From: Sympetrum striolatum
Taxonomy: Eukaryota; Arthropoda; Insecta; Odonata; Libellulidae
Assembly (NCBI GenBank): GCA_947579665.1
Contig: CANPUZ010000046.1
Span: forward strand, 1,240,001 to 1,304,000
Reading direction: 5' to 3'
DNA: 64,000 nt
Positions 28,801-35,105 of this stretch are shown here, piece after piece. The position numbers and the translations under genes were made by a program. The notes under the pieces are model-generated. The model made no database searches, was not told where the DNA came from, and saw only the letters and a program-made list of their open reading frames with translations. Within the stretch, counting starts at the first letter, position 1. Every line of letters starts with the position of its first letter.

Positions 28801-30489
28801 AAAGGTGTTGACAAAAGCAGTCCTTCCAAACCAGCAGCTGTCATAAATATTGATTTAACAACTGAAGAAGATGGTGCAAGCAGAAATGCCGAAAACCAAT
28901 CAGGTGTTGTAAGTGGTGCCGTCAATGTAGAAGAGGGTGTTGCCAAAAGAAGTTCTTCTAAACCATTAGCTATCGTAAATATCGATTTAACAACTGAAGA
29001 AGATGGTACAAACAGAAATGCTAATAAAGCACCGGTTGTTGTGAATGATGCTGTCAAAATAGAGGAAGGTGTTGCCAAAAGTAGTCCTTCCAAACCAGCA
29101 GCTGTCATAAATATCGATTTAACAACTGAAGAAGATGATGCAAGCAGAAATGCTGAAAACCCATCAGGTGTTGTAAGTGGTGCTGTCAATGTAGAAGAAG
29201 TTATTAGCAAAAGCAGTGCTTCAAAACCAGTAGCTGTCATAAATATTGATTTAACGACCGAAGAAGATGGTGCAAGCAGAAATGCTGAAAACCTACCAGG
29301 TGTCGTAAGTGGTGGTGTCAATGTAAAAGAAGGTGTTGCCAAAAGCAGAGCTTCCGAACCAGCAACTGAAGAAGGTGGTACAAACCATGGTGATGAGAGA
29401 CCAGCAGCGTTGTTGAAGGGTGACCTCAAAATGGAAAATGAGTGTACAAACTGCAGTGATATGAGTTTTGCTGTTTCAATAACAGATCCCACAATTGAAG
29501 AAAGTTGTAGCAAACTTAGTGGTGTGAAACCTAGAGCTGTATTAAATGCCCATTTGACAAATGAAGAAGATGGTACCAACAAAAATGCCATAAACGCAGC
29601 AGCTGTCTCAAATGGTGGTATTGAAATTGAAGAAGGTGGTACCATTAGCAGTAGTGTAAAAGCATTAGCCGTTACAAACAGTGATTCAACAACTGAAGAA
29701 GACGGTGCAAACAGAAAGTCTTCAAAACCTGCTGCTCACTCAAACAGTGGTATCGAAATCGGAAAAGGTGGCACCAAAAGCAGTGCTGTGACACCAGAAG
29801 TTATTTTAATAACCAAATCCACATTTGACGAAAGTTGTAACAATGGACGTGCTTTGAAACCAGAAGCTGCCTGTAATAGCAACTTTGCAACTGAAGAAGA
29901 TGGTATGAATCGCATTGGTATGAATCCTACAGCCATATTAAATATAAAATCCACAACCGAAGAAAATGGTAAGGACAGTAGTGCTTTGAATGCAACACCC
30001 ACCTTAAATGGTGGTGTCAATATTGAAGAAGGTGGCACCATCCATGGTGGTGTAAAACCAACAGCTGTTTTGAATAGAAATTCCACTACTAAAGGAGATA
30101 ATAGCAACAGGAAAGATGTAAACCCAGAAGCAGTGTTGAACAATTCTGTCAAAATCGAAGAAGTTGGTACAGTAAGCATTGGTGTGAAAGAAGCAGCTAT
30201 TTCAAATGATCGCAGAAGTAAAAAATATGGTACCAACACAAGGTCGGTCGCTGTCTTAAATTGTCATATCAAAAAAGAAGATGGTTCTTGCTGCAGTGCT
30301 GTGAACGCATCGGCTACAAGAACATCTATGATACAAACAGATTCCTCTAAAGCAAGTATTAATAGCATACAAAGCTCATTAACGAAGCCTAGTAATAGTT
30401 ATTGCAATCGCAGTTTAAAAGGCTACCCAAATGGTTCAAAACAGAATCCATTGAGGTCTAGTGAAAGGTATGAAGAGGAAATTGAATAG
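19879..30489 (+). CDS. Giant terminal exon: Ser-rich, SUMO-interacting-motif-repeat nuclear protein (family not recognised)
   Basis: The exon follows a TCTCTTTTTCAAAG acceptor and stays open for 3,536 codons to TAG at 30,487; the first ATG is at 19,909. Numbering from that Met, the protein is Ser/Lys/Asn/Glu-rich and predicted largely disordered. Residues 1-45 are basic. About 820-1,627 are repeats of ~133 residues. A hydrophobic island (WFLIPLIAKLRGKPVVVF) lies near 1,868. PLDLS, an exact CtBP-binding motif, is at 2,125-2,129. A more ordered segment (WKVLPMSL ... IRLFDFLSKIGIMHV) spans about 2,435-2,495. Five 44-residue repeats with VINIDLTTEED cores follow at about 2,930-3,150, then looser ~22-residue units to about 3,450. 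The long undamaged frame argues for selection. With the zinc-finger and NLS exons it suggests a nuclear, SUMO-linked scaffold or corepressor. That role is inference. Confidence 0.85.
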   Translation, partial: HGRFLRPRKKMNYRVDCADSDSIDSRSVKSPPVPRPSTHRKRKSHLKKSHKSISADQLITDNAVPDIATDYSLQSSAPAGCIKEQSSGAEDRSSSGALKENEESIRVSTSTDAVNSIRNNGRTSVGSDEDISVSISGIDYLGSLFITTSPKVAGTSDELSPSPRAIEDQSQSVSEENSIGCHSKEKAHECTWKSQNAGFHSSFKKFMEPRHQEGEQSNISKESSTKEVTPRHKEDEATAKDQSEIVERKKKEGGHNLADWKRKTNEAMLENSSSQNFFDTPKIPKDRSDSSTGTSENISSIADNYSADEFSMLRRSKLKKLRVSSSDSQENERDSVKYCSCTQKSIGSGEKEVIDARTNSVGIGKEKNHCSSSSRNSKTQEDLHKAPSRTLKDNSNSRKKNEESLDGISRKVGTGKVQVCGDQRRKSRIDTVECKKTEYPKSSKFHTHLKGDCHGTLKMVSKSSDDETRRAVDERALSKEGQKKFKRDLSSSSSSNSVTIVRANVKSAQENFSDLAVSKKHRGKDSRSIDSSPSTRSNPEDGSDTDSSKVRTPSLSAPKTYKPLKYPRSVRASSSSSSSNDASRDELKRALNTSECNNKKRMLIQILSNSQSRGIIARARGCRQNSSDRNANGPTVSNTSNPGMESSKLQKIARRRSTSALIKEKNLSAHNSNGTSDSEESEKSVSNSDTKKISKSIKDRDAYERQDSKFKKKSRTSSSHSSSRTSSGGNESSELKSSAPRRPKMNAGGKRRSETGAQHRSSSHSVDDERINRGTKSSASFPAVEKSTKCLDKERKSSESTEAASRKVSTAVEKTSKALCKETTNEKRADDLHSNPKTVEKAKCARKDKEGNASTVPSTSSRKHHHSVHRHVTKAAKDMHSNPETYKAKSQKENKKRSLSSSGHERDFQVKAKKDGFKSKVSHSADTVTGKSPINSERRSCPEKKTVSNSSGHLTNGKKKDEGGKQDGLDTDTAVKSKRDACLQSKASGTSSHNRHQSMDKDPTQAGSIRPEKSKAAKPHKDNRKRGISADANTSLGHKHDYQVETKRELFKSNISCAAGDETSKSKINAKGSCLEKRAECPSSRKFSNGKKKVEGSEQSGSNPATVGYANKDKCLQATASSTSSHNSCHSADEHPTQAAKNIDSNPEVFKAGKSEKDIEKIFLPAVSNTSSAHRHTSQTESKKQGFKYDVSNPGTGETPMNSKGSRPLKQKKECRFCDTTNGKGKDENGKQHSSSPAALGKADKDKCLQASAQSTKGHNSYHSGSTQPTSAARDILSNPEESRAKKHQKDSDIRNNKRCNSVEASLVQQHDSQAKTKKEHGRSKGSRSASGKTATPQVGTKESSPAKKKEECSSSSQFSNGERKDKGSEQPGSNPATIEESNKEKCLESKESHNSHHSVDGHPTQGARSSHTNPEASRPKKHYKKSSVSVEGSGSSSHKHDPQVKTKSRVSDPDDGAKSQMNTKGSRPPKEKKEKGSSASHLINGKTKDEDQEQHESDSNVVVDAKIDECPRSKATNTLIHQALSSHPTEAGKRIHSNPEAFKAEKYQEDNWKISHSSDGNSPTGHKHNSQDDTGKEDFKSNISHPAVGETAKSPMNSKRSRPPETKHESSSSWNLTNAVEKSEGGGSDSAVVGEASEDKIRPENIGEMSRESNSMNPIEVNQSKARNDESCSLVRANMSHNDCSSEEPSIDEVCNETPEKRASTPSVVRISESKVDQKSSGSTVPLTCSNSSLTNDVRGKDAKAISLNTPLKETSMKDVSGVSTTEASEGTTGSSSNDLKNVSNVSRQNCLPSDVHLSEHSTSTSNATPVGSKDYANSRAAGEIPKEEKSSGKSDVQIDGEGSPKCDFSQSSNNISSSGSTLEGVDHRTGCVDPHSWFLIPLIAKLRGKPVVVFDKKCSYESDLDPAVVKSSTFQRDAGRTNISASLTSSVGSDRGFSCTHSRVCSEESGNSQSQNVSKPCVSMVTSQDSTTVGEPYESDKVAEPLTCGKSGTNSERECKNEDSEIESNLSPVQAPVSHKDGERRDSPAEQSTSNNVGCIHEEGGSEVDESNVSNPATEERSSLNEDMNLSLGVPTATTISELGSHSTTGISANLSEDGHPKPSIPPSFVSNYCFINNNQHSLSVPYDSLNKPLDLSQKLPGETASSSVSPICVNIDSAKVREQNPTLPSYNHAAESYAPTTSSSSRYSSSSKGTPENVSGSLCINSESKQRYSEENQPLFSDETQTRNQSLSNPSAEHPESLKSHENCPRTLPDPPRFYEDSLNRGDGASGYCFKNLTSAKMDFTANSNPNEGIPAQSHMSSRMEDPEKNPSKTIPLEDSRSSVSPNHHSPQVLPYSSRFRFAIFRGNWSTSDTGSCKVYPRPEETVTSQKGSGAVPSSDSCRHDSVDKLNNLVFQSGGVCPVDQSSSMFQNPAGLSLDVSESVSVNSFDFPGVRNFTSTPGKVEWKVLPMSLDPPDPTKPIPREIHFKDGTSTSIRLGYSCDGEVSEAKIRLFDFLSKIGIMHVKETNPSAIPVKFGAVKERSESSISISHANNTDERPEGKVVDPIAVSTSELADDSQNTSTLIFDRSSVNEEISGSKILHHSVEGAFKCGTDARGGPSVKGSEGSSPSSSSSNTGSLMSKLEDNHAESSSVVIYPSNSALSTSYENAVMPEKETRISTAVANSTSSRDSRYQSETSNNISQIRPISTVTDAGEGTLQNTSFTCTGMRRGYDCSENEEFASTHRKRQRVELGKSEILMDLPESPRDGNSWQKCASTDLCYRIVRCQSSNKSRCELSRSTSLTTATSSKLPEDDVKGSESAAISGEVSFSAESRTNSDNSESITSNLSVSSSRYKEDAERSETSRVPTLNSGSKIEESNTKGNDVDPEDGVKIEEDGSNKKDVNPAAVSNGGFKIEEENCCGVTPEVDLISESAVEDSYSNSSTLKPTVGLNDGTKPVAVINIDLTTEEDGASRNAENLPDVVSGAVKQEKGVDKSSPSKPAAVINIDLTTEEDGASRNAENQSGVVSGAVNVEEGVAKRSSSKPLAIVNIDLTTEEDGTNRNANKAPVVVNDAVKIEEGVAKSSPSKPAAVINIDLTTEEDDASRNAENPSGVVSGAVNVEEVISKSSASKPVAVINIDLTTEEDGASRNAENLPGVVSGGVNVKEGVAKSRASEPATEEGGTNHGDERPAALLKGDLKMENECTNCSDMSFAVSITDPTIEESCSKLSGVKPRAVLNAHLTNEEDGTNKNAINAAAVSNGGIEIEEGGTISSSVKALAVTNSDSTTEEDGANRKSSKPAAHSNSGIEIGKGGTKSSAVTPEVILITKSTFDESCNNGRALKPEAACNSNFATEEDGMNRIGMNPTAILNIKSTTEENGKDSSALNATPTLNGGVNIEEGGTIHGGVKPTAVLNRNSTTKGDNSNRKDVNPEAVLNNSVKIEEVGTVSIGVKEAAISNDRRSKKYGTNTRSVAVLNCHIKKEDGSCCSAVNASATRTSMIQTDSSKASINSIQSSLTKPSNSYCNRSLKGYPNGSKQNPLRSSERYEEEIE
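22370..24790 (+). repeat. Protein-coding tandem repeats, ~400 bp (about 133 residues), six copies
   Basis: Anchors of the type HSNPE (or DSNPE, LSNPE, HTNPE) recur at about 22,514, 23,308, 23,708, 24,113 and 24,488, with a degenerate one near 22,905; the spacing is about 375-405 bp. Between anchors each unit has, in order, a KxKKxxK stretch, HKHDxQ-type His, KSxMNxKxSRPxKKK, CSSSS, a NGKxKDEG box, DKCLQ and SHNSxHSxD. Units are in frame and diverged, so this is an old duplication inside the gene. Confidence 0.8.
28696..29355 (+). repeat. Five in-frame 132-bp repeats encoding SIM-like cores
   Basis: GTCATAAATATCGATTTAAC or close variants start at 28,708, 28,840, 28,972, 29,104 and 29,236, exactly 132 bp apart. 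Each encodes VINIDLTTEED (one is IVNIDLTTEED), then NAEN...VVSGAV. A hydrophobic V/I-rich core flanked by acidic residues is the SUMO-interacting-motif signature. Near-identity between units implies recent duplication or gene conversion. Looser relatives (VLNxxxTTEEDG) continue to about 30,260. Confidence 0.9.
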
Positions 30490-30501
30490 GTCTATTCAAT
30501 T
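30480..30501. repeat. Perfect palindrome spanning the stop codon
   Basis: AATTGAATAG and CTATTCAATT are exact inverted arms separated by GT. The stop TAG is the end of the left arm. The motif resembles the GAATAAATCTATTCAATTG units inside the hAT MITE at 1,092-1,756, so it may be a remnant of that family. Confidence 0.6.
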
Positions 30502-30680
30502 GTTTGTTGTAACCCAGTGATATCCTTGGCCTACACCAACATGCCAAGAGTCCCTGTCGGCAGTTCATGATGCACCAATTTGGCATCCATGCCAAAATGA
30601 TCGTTATGGCAACACACAATCTTTTCGTCCCCTCAATCTTTTTAAATCTAATCTCCCTCCAGTTGCCTACAAGTTAATGC

Positions 30681-31082
30681 AGAGTGGCCACAGGACCTTG
30701 AAAAAACCTTGAATTTTTGCTGACCTTGAAAAACCGTGAAAACGCCTTAATTTTTTTGCAAAACCTCAAAAAATCCTGACTCGTTATTCTGGTTCAATCC
30801 AAAATAAACCACTCATTCAAATTCTGGCAGCAGTGCTGCCAATGCGAAAACTCCAAAGCCTCATACATAAACAACCCTCAACATTCGTGCCGGTGATTTG
30901 GGTAAACATTAATTTCTGGGTAAAGTTTGAAAGTTGTACCTTGTTTTTAATGGAATAAATTCCAAATTTTAATGGAAGAATTTAGTAAAAACCAAAAACT
31001 GTATTTTGACCTTGAAAAATCCTCGACCTGACCTGGAAAAACCTTAAAATCAATTTTTAAGATCCCGTTCTGTGGCCACCCT
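30681..31082. mobile_element. hAT-type MITE (402 bp) about 190 bp after the stop codon
   Basis: Terminal inverted repeats AGAGTGGCCACAGGACC and the complement of GTTCTGTGGCCACCCT border the element. The flanks are GTTAATGC (30,673-30,680) and GTTAATGG (31,083-31,090), an 8-bp target duplication with one mismatch. The interior repeats CTTGAAAAACC-type strings and has no transposase. It lies in the presumptive 3' UTR or immediate flank of the giant gene. An AATAAA occurs inside it (near 30,953). Confidence 0.82.
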
Positions 31083-31090
31083 GTTAATGG

Positions 31091-32336
31091 CTCCGAGTGC
31101 ATTTATTCCACAATCAGATGCAGAGACATCTAATGTGGTGAAATCTTTGCTATTTGGTCTTATCCGTTAGCAAATGTATACGCCCAGGTTGCTGTGAAGA
31201 AATATGGACTGCAGATTTCAGGGAATGTATCTGGAGGAAGCCAACCATTGGCACCGTCCCTTGCTAAAGAATCCACGGTTCTTTGAGTGGAGAGTAAGAG
31301 AAGTTTAGTTCCAAGGTTTTCTCAAGATATTGTCCCACCTCAAGTCATGAATAATATGCTATTCTAGGGTTCCCTTTGGAGGAAGAATGCTCAAAAAATG
31401 GTTTTATATCAGTGTAAATCAGTGATTTTATTTATCTGTGTAAATCGCTAGCTTCATACTTTTGTTTAAATTTGATTCCTCTCTAAAGTAAGACACTTTT
31501 GAGTACTGTGGCCACATCGTAAACAGATTCATATCATTACAGTACCAAAGGTGTCACTACTTCAAAGTATTTTCAAAATATTGTCTGGGGAGTCCCTGGA
31601 ACTTTTTACCTACCCCAGATTTTGAAACCGACGTTTTGGGAATGATTTTGATAAATTTTAAGAATCAACTCGAGAAGTAAATTGATTTTCTCTGAAGATT
31701 TCAAATCTCTGATAGATGGGCCTAGTGTATAAAGATAGGCTTTAAATATTCAAGTAAAAATGTTAACGATTAAGAATCCCATCAACTTGTCAGGGTTTTT
31801 GTCACTTTAGTCATTCGTATACTCTTTGGTCTGACCAATACATTCCTTGTTCTTACTCAAAATATACTGCATTAACTTGAAAATAACACGCAATCGAATG
31901 TAATGTGCATCCCAAATTTAGAGGCATTGGAAATCAAGAAATGCTTTGCCTGCAAATGTAATGCGCACCTTAAATAATGCAGTCCCACTGTATACCTCTG
32001 CACTATACACCTATATGGTGCTATATATGTATATTTATACAAGTATGCACTGTATAGGAAATGCAGGTAGTTGTGTACAGCAGGAGTTCTACAAAAGTTT
32101 GCTCAGTAAACATTTCAAAATCGGTCTTTGAAAAAGTTTGATGGGCTAGCCAATTCCCTTTCTGATAAAAACTGTCGGCCTACAGTCAAGTATTTAGTGG
32201 CTCTTAAAGTCAATATATTGATAACGTTTGACGAGTTACATAGATTCAAGATGAGCCAAGGATGCGGCTGGCCCTGTGCACGAGTAGTATTCTGCACGAA
32301 TCTTGTGCACTGTCGATTCCAATGCATAGCCTGATT
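31091..32336. other. Presumptive 3' UTR or flank, nothing recognised
   Basis: AT-rich, with no coding frame showing a motif and no clear terminal repeats. The short open frames on both strands at 31,946-32,334 overlap each other and lack any family signature. It may belong to the 3' UTR of the gene ending at 30,489, as no firm polyadenylation site is identifiable. Confidence 0.35.
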
Positions 32337-32715
32337 TTAGGGTATCACGACTAAAGATTGACAGCAAATAGGTTGACGACAAAAGGTTCACACCAATAGG
32401 TTACCGTGCCAAAAGGTCAATAGCCAAAGGGTCGACAGTAAATAGGTCGCCATACAAAATGGTCGACAGTAAATGGGTCACAGTGGAAAAAGTTCGAAAT
32501 TAAATTAAAAAGATGGCTAAAAATTTTGCAATCTGTAATTTTACTATTTCTTTCAGGTGGGACTTAATGGAAACGATATCAATCAAGTACATTGACAGTG
32601 GCAAGTACAGTGGGTTGGGTTGGGTTGGGTAGGGTTGGGTTGACCATTTTGCATGGCGACCTATTTGCTGTCGACCTTTTTCCACGTCGACCCTTTGGCT
32701 ATCGACCTATAGTGG
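32337..32715. mobile_element. Fold-back element candidate built from ~20-bp units
   Basis: The left arm consists of tandem AGGTCGACAGTAAAT-like units (32,355-32,490). The right arm (32,641-32,706) is their complement: the segment around GGTCAATAGCCAAAGGGTCG is mirrored by CGACCCTTTGGCTATCGACC. The loop between the arms has a G-rich tract. No coding sequence. The exact ends and target duplication are not clear. Confidence 0.6.
32612..32641 (+). repeat. (GGGTT)n G-rich tract
   Basis: Six GGG runs each separated by two bases (TT or TA), within the loop of the fold-back element. The spacing would permit a two-nucleotide-loop G-quadruplex on the plus strand. Confidence 0.8.
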
Positions 32716-33175
32716 TGGAACCAATTTTAGAGCCAAAACAGGACCTAAAAGGTGGTCTGTTATTTCAGAGTAAATAGGGTATTTGGTCTTCCACATTTAT
32801 TCAGTTTACCTCTAATCTTATTCAAGTCTGAATAACTCCTCTTAAGTGTTGGGATGCATTTCTGTAGTTTCCATCTCAAGCGTAGACTTCAGGATCGAAA
32901 CTACAATGTTTGATGCTCAAAAATGGTCTTCTCTGTTGAAAGGCACTCCTTGCCTCTTAGGGCCCTCTTTGTATTGCTCTATTTTATGAACGAAGATATC
33001 TCAAGGGGACATTCTTCTACTGGTGAGTCTTTTTTTAATTATTCTATGGTACAAGTAAATCCTGGATGGCAACTACATTGGTACGCTGCAGCTAATTTCC
33101 GTTAGCAGAGGACTGATGCGCAAATATCAGATTCACTGACTATATTTCAAATGCTTAGATGTTGCTCTAACAAGT

Positions 33176-33216
33176 AAATTCATATATATATGAGAGTTGA
33201 GTATATATATGAATTT
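33176..33216. repeat. Short perfect inverted repeat
   Basis: AAATTCATATATATA (33,176-33,190) and its exact complement (33,202-33,216) flank an 11-base loop. AT-rich and possibly trivial. Confidence 0.7.
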
Positions 33217-33367
33217 ATAATCTTCTTCTTGTGCCACTCCTATTGGAGATTTGAATTCGTCAAACTCTCTTTCTTTTTCCATCTTCTAAAGAATTCATTG
33301 CAATTCAACCATTTTTAAATTGTCCATCCAGAAAATTCTTCATCTGCTTCTACTTCTCTTCTATATA

Positions 33368-33996
33368 CAGTAGAGGATCGTTTATCCAAACGTTTTGGGA
33401 CCGAGGTCGCAAAAAGGATATGTTCGGATAATAGGTACTTTAACCTGAATGAGAAAAAGGAACTGACAAAAAGGCTTTGACGGGTTACAGTACAAAATAA
33501 GTGACGATAATGCACGTAAATATTATTGAAAACTTTTATTTAAAGAAGATTACACATGACCATCCCTGCAAGGTTTTTCTTTTCGAAATGACTACCGTTG
33601 AGTCAGATTCTGCAACAAATTGAAGATTTCGGTCCTTCTGTGATTTTATATCACGTATAGTTTTCCTGCTAATATTGTATTTCTGCTGAAGATTGGATGA
33701 AATGGCACCACGGTCTAGTTTGTTTATTATGTCCACTTTTTGCTCTAATGTCAGCACCTGTCTTTTTCTCTTGACGTTCCCACCGCTTGAACTAGCTGCT
33801 GGAGACCTTTTCTTCTAATTTTTTTCCATTTAGAAGGTTAATTAATATAGTGCAAATACTTACTCGTGCACACGTGCGAAAGATCGGCGCAAACTCACAT
33901 AGTGGTGGTGTTCAAAATTACTGTATATCTATCGTGAAATGTTCGTTGTTTGGATGTGTTCGTTGTTTAGATGTTTGGATAAACAATCTTCTACTG
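33368..33996 (-). mobile_element. pogo/Tigger-type element (629 bp, internally deleted)
   Basis: The left end CAGTAGAGGATCGTTTATCC and the right end, complement CAGTAGAAGATTGTTTATCC, are inverted repeats of at least 24 bp. Both are flanked by TA (33,366-33,367 and 33,997-33,998), as expected for Tc1/mariner-pogo insertions. A minus-strand transposase N-terminus lies inside. The catalytic DDE region is missing, so the copy is non-autonomous. Confidence 0.88.
33536..33835 (-). pseudogene. pogo-like transposase N-terminus (CENP-B-type HTH)
   Basis: The frame reads a basic leader (GGNVKRKRQV), then LTLEQKVDIINKLDRG and YNISRKTIRDIK, which is the CENP-B N-terminal/pogo DNA-binding helix-turn-helix. 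It continues to LQFVAESDS before sequence decay and a stop at 33,536. Only the DNA-binding part survives. It belongs to the surrounding TA-flanked element and would bind its inverted repeats if made. No start ATG is preserved near the expected position. Confidence 0.82.
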
Positions 33997-33998
33997 TA

Positions 33999-34899
33999 CT
34001 ATTTCAGAATTTGTCACTCTTACCTTGTCTTTGGTTTCTATCTTTTCAGCCAAAACTCCATTTGATGTAAACAATAAGAGATTTTGATCTACAGGTAATG
34101 CTTTCTAGTAATTACAGCAAACTAGTTTCTTTTAGCATCCATGTATTTGCCATCCTTGACCAAGATCCTTGAGAATCACTTCTTTGCTTGCTTAGAAATG
34201 TTTCAAGGCGATAAATTTATATTCTCTATCCTGGAAGCGAAAAATCAAGATGATTGCTTTGGATTTACTTACATTTTATATTGTAAATAATTCTAGATTT
34301 GATTGTGTATGTAATGCTCTTTATTTTAAACTACAGTTTATCTACTCAAGAAACTGTTTCTATAAGCTTATTTTTGAAAAACTTTAAAATCAACCTAGTT
34401 CCTTATGAAACGGTAATAATTAATTTTAATATTCTGAGGTAAATTTTATAGTGCTTTTACTATTTTTATCATAATTTTTTGAAAGATGGTGCTTTTTATC
34501 TTTATCTTATTTTTGTTATATATGTATGAGAATATATGAAAAATGTATATACTTATTATGTTAGGATATCAAAGTCATTTGTGCTTAAAACTTAATATAA
34601 TTGTGTTATTTTTACATTTTAAGAAGTTTTAATGTGAAGAGAACAAATTTTGAATTCTTCAGCATCTTCAAATGGTGGAAACCAATGGTAGACGGACATT
34701 GAGTTCTACTTTGGAGTTAATCTTTCCCAAAAAACCTGAATCTGAAAAAAATTGAAAAATCTCTTATCTATCTCTAAATGAATATTTTGTATGGTGTAAA
34801 CAAAGAATTATTTTTACTTAATTTGTATCGTAGAGCAATTAAAATCTCTCATATTTCACAGGATTTTGTGAAAATCCCTTTCGGGTACAAGCAAATGAT
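33999..34899. other. AT-rich stretch, nothing recognised
   Basis: No coding frame, terminal repeat or tandem repeat is evident. Low GC throughout. Confidence 0.4.
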
Positions 34900-35105
34900 G
34901 ACTTAAAAAGTCATCAATGACTGGAAAAAACAAACACAATATACTCTATTCCACAACTTTTTAATTCCACCACACACACGACTGGTTTCAGCTAGTCATT
35001 GTCATCATCAAGCTGTGGAATTGAATACATTGTGCTTATTTTTTCCAGTAATGGAATTCCACAAAGTGACAGCTGCTTCCACTGATTTTAGTCATCAATG
35101 AGTAA
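34900..35105. mobile_element. Palindromic MITE-like repeat
   Basis: CAATGACTGGAAAAAACAAA with ACAATATACTCTATTCCACA on the left is mirrored on the right by the complement of TTGTGCTTATTTTTTCCAG and CTGTGGAATTGAATAC, so arms of about 50 bp form a hairpin. The loop holds CACACACGACTGGTTTCAGC. Outer TCATCAATGA sequences lie at both ends (34,911 and 35,093). No coding capacity. Confidence 0.65.

Noticed and set aside
28644..29645. 333-codon minus-strand open frame opposite the SIM repeats (and similar ones at 29,736-30,239, 21,237-21,674 and 22,035-22,466)
   Set aside because: Shadows of the plus-strand coding sequence. Repeat periodicity (multiples of three) keeps the antisense frame open, and the composition is an antisense mirror of Ser/Glu/Lys codons.
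32612..32641. Interstitial telomeric repeat
   Set aside because: The unit is GGGTT, not the insect TTAGG or TTAGGG type, and it sits inside a fold-back element's loop.
33850..34065. 71-codon open frame at the right end of the pogo element
   Set aside because: It runs across the element's inverted repeat into flanking DNA and does not match transposase.
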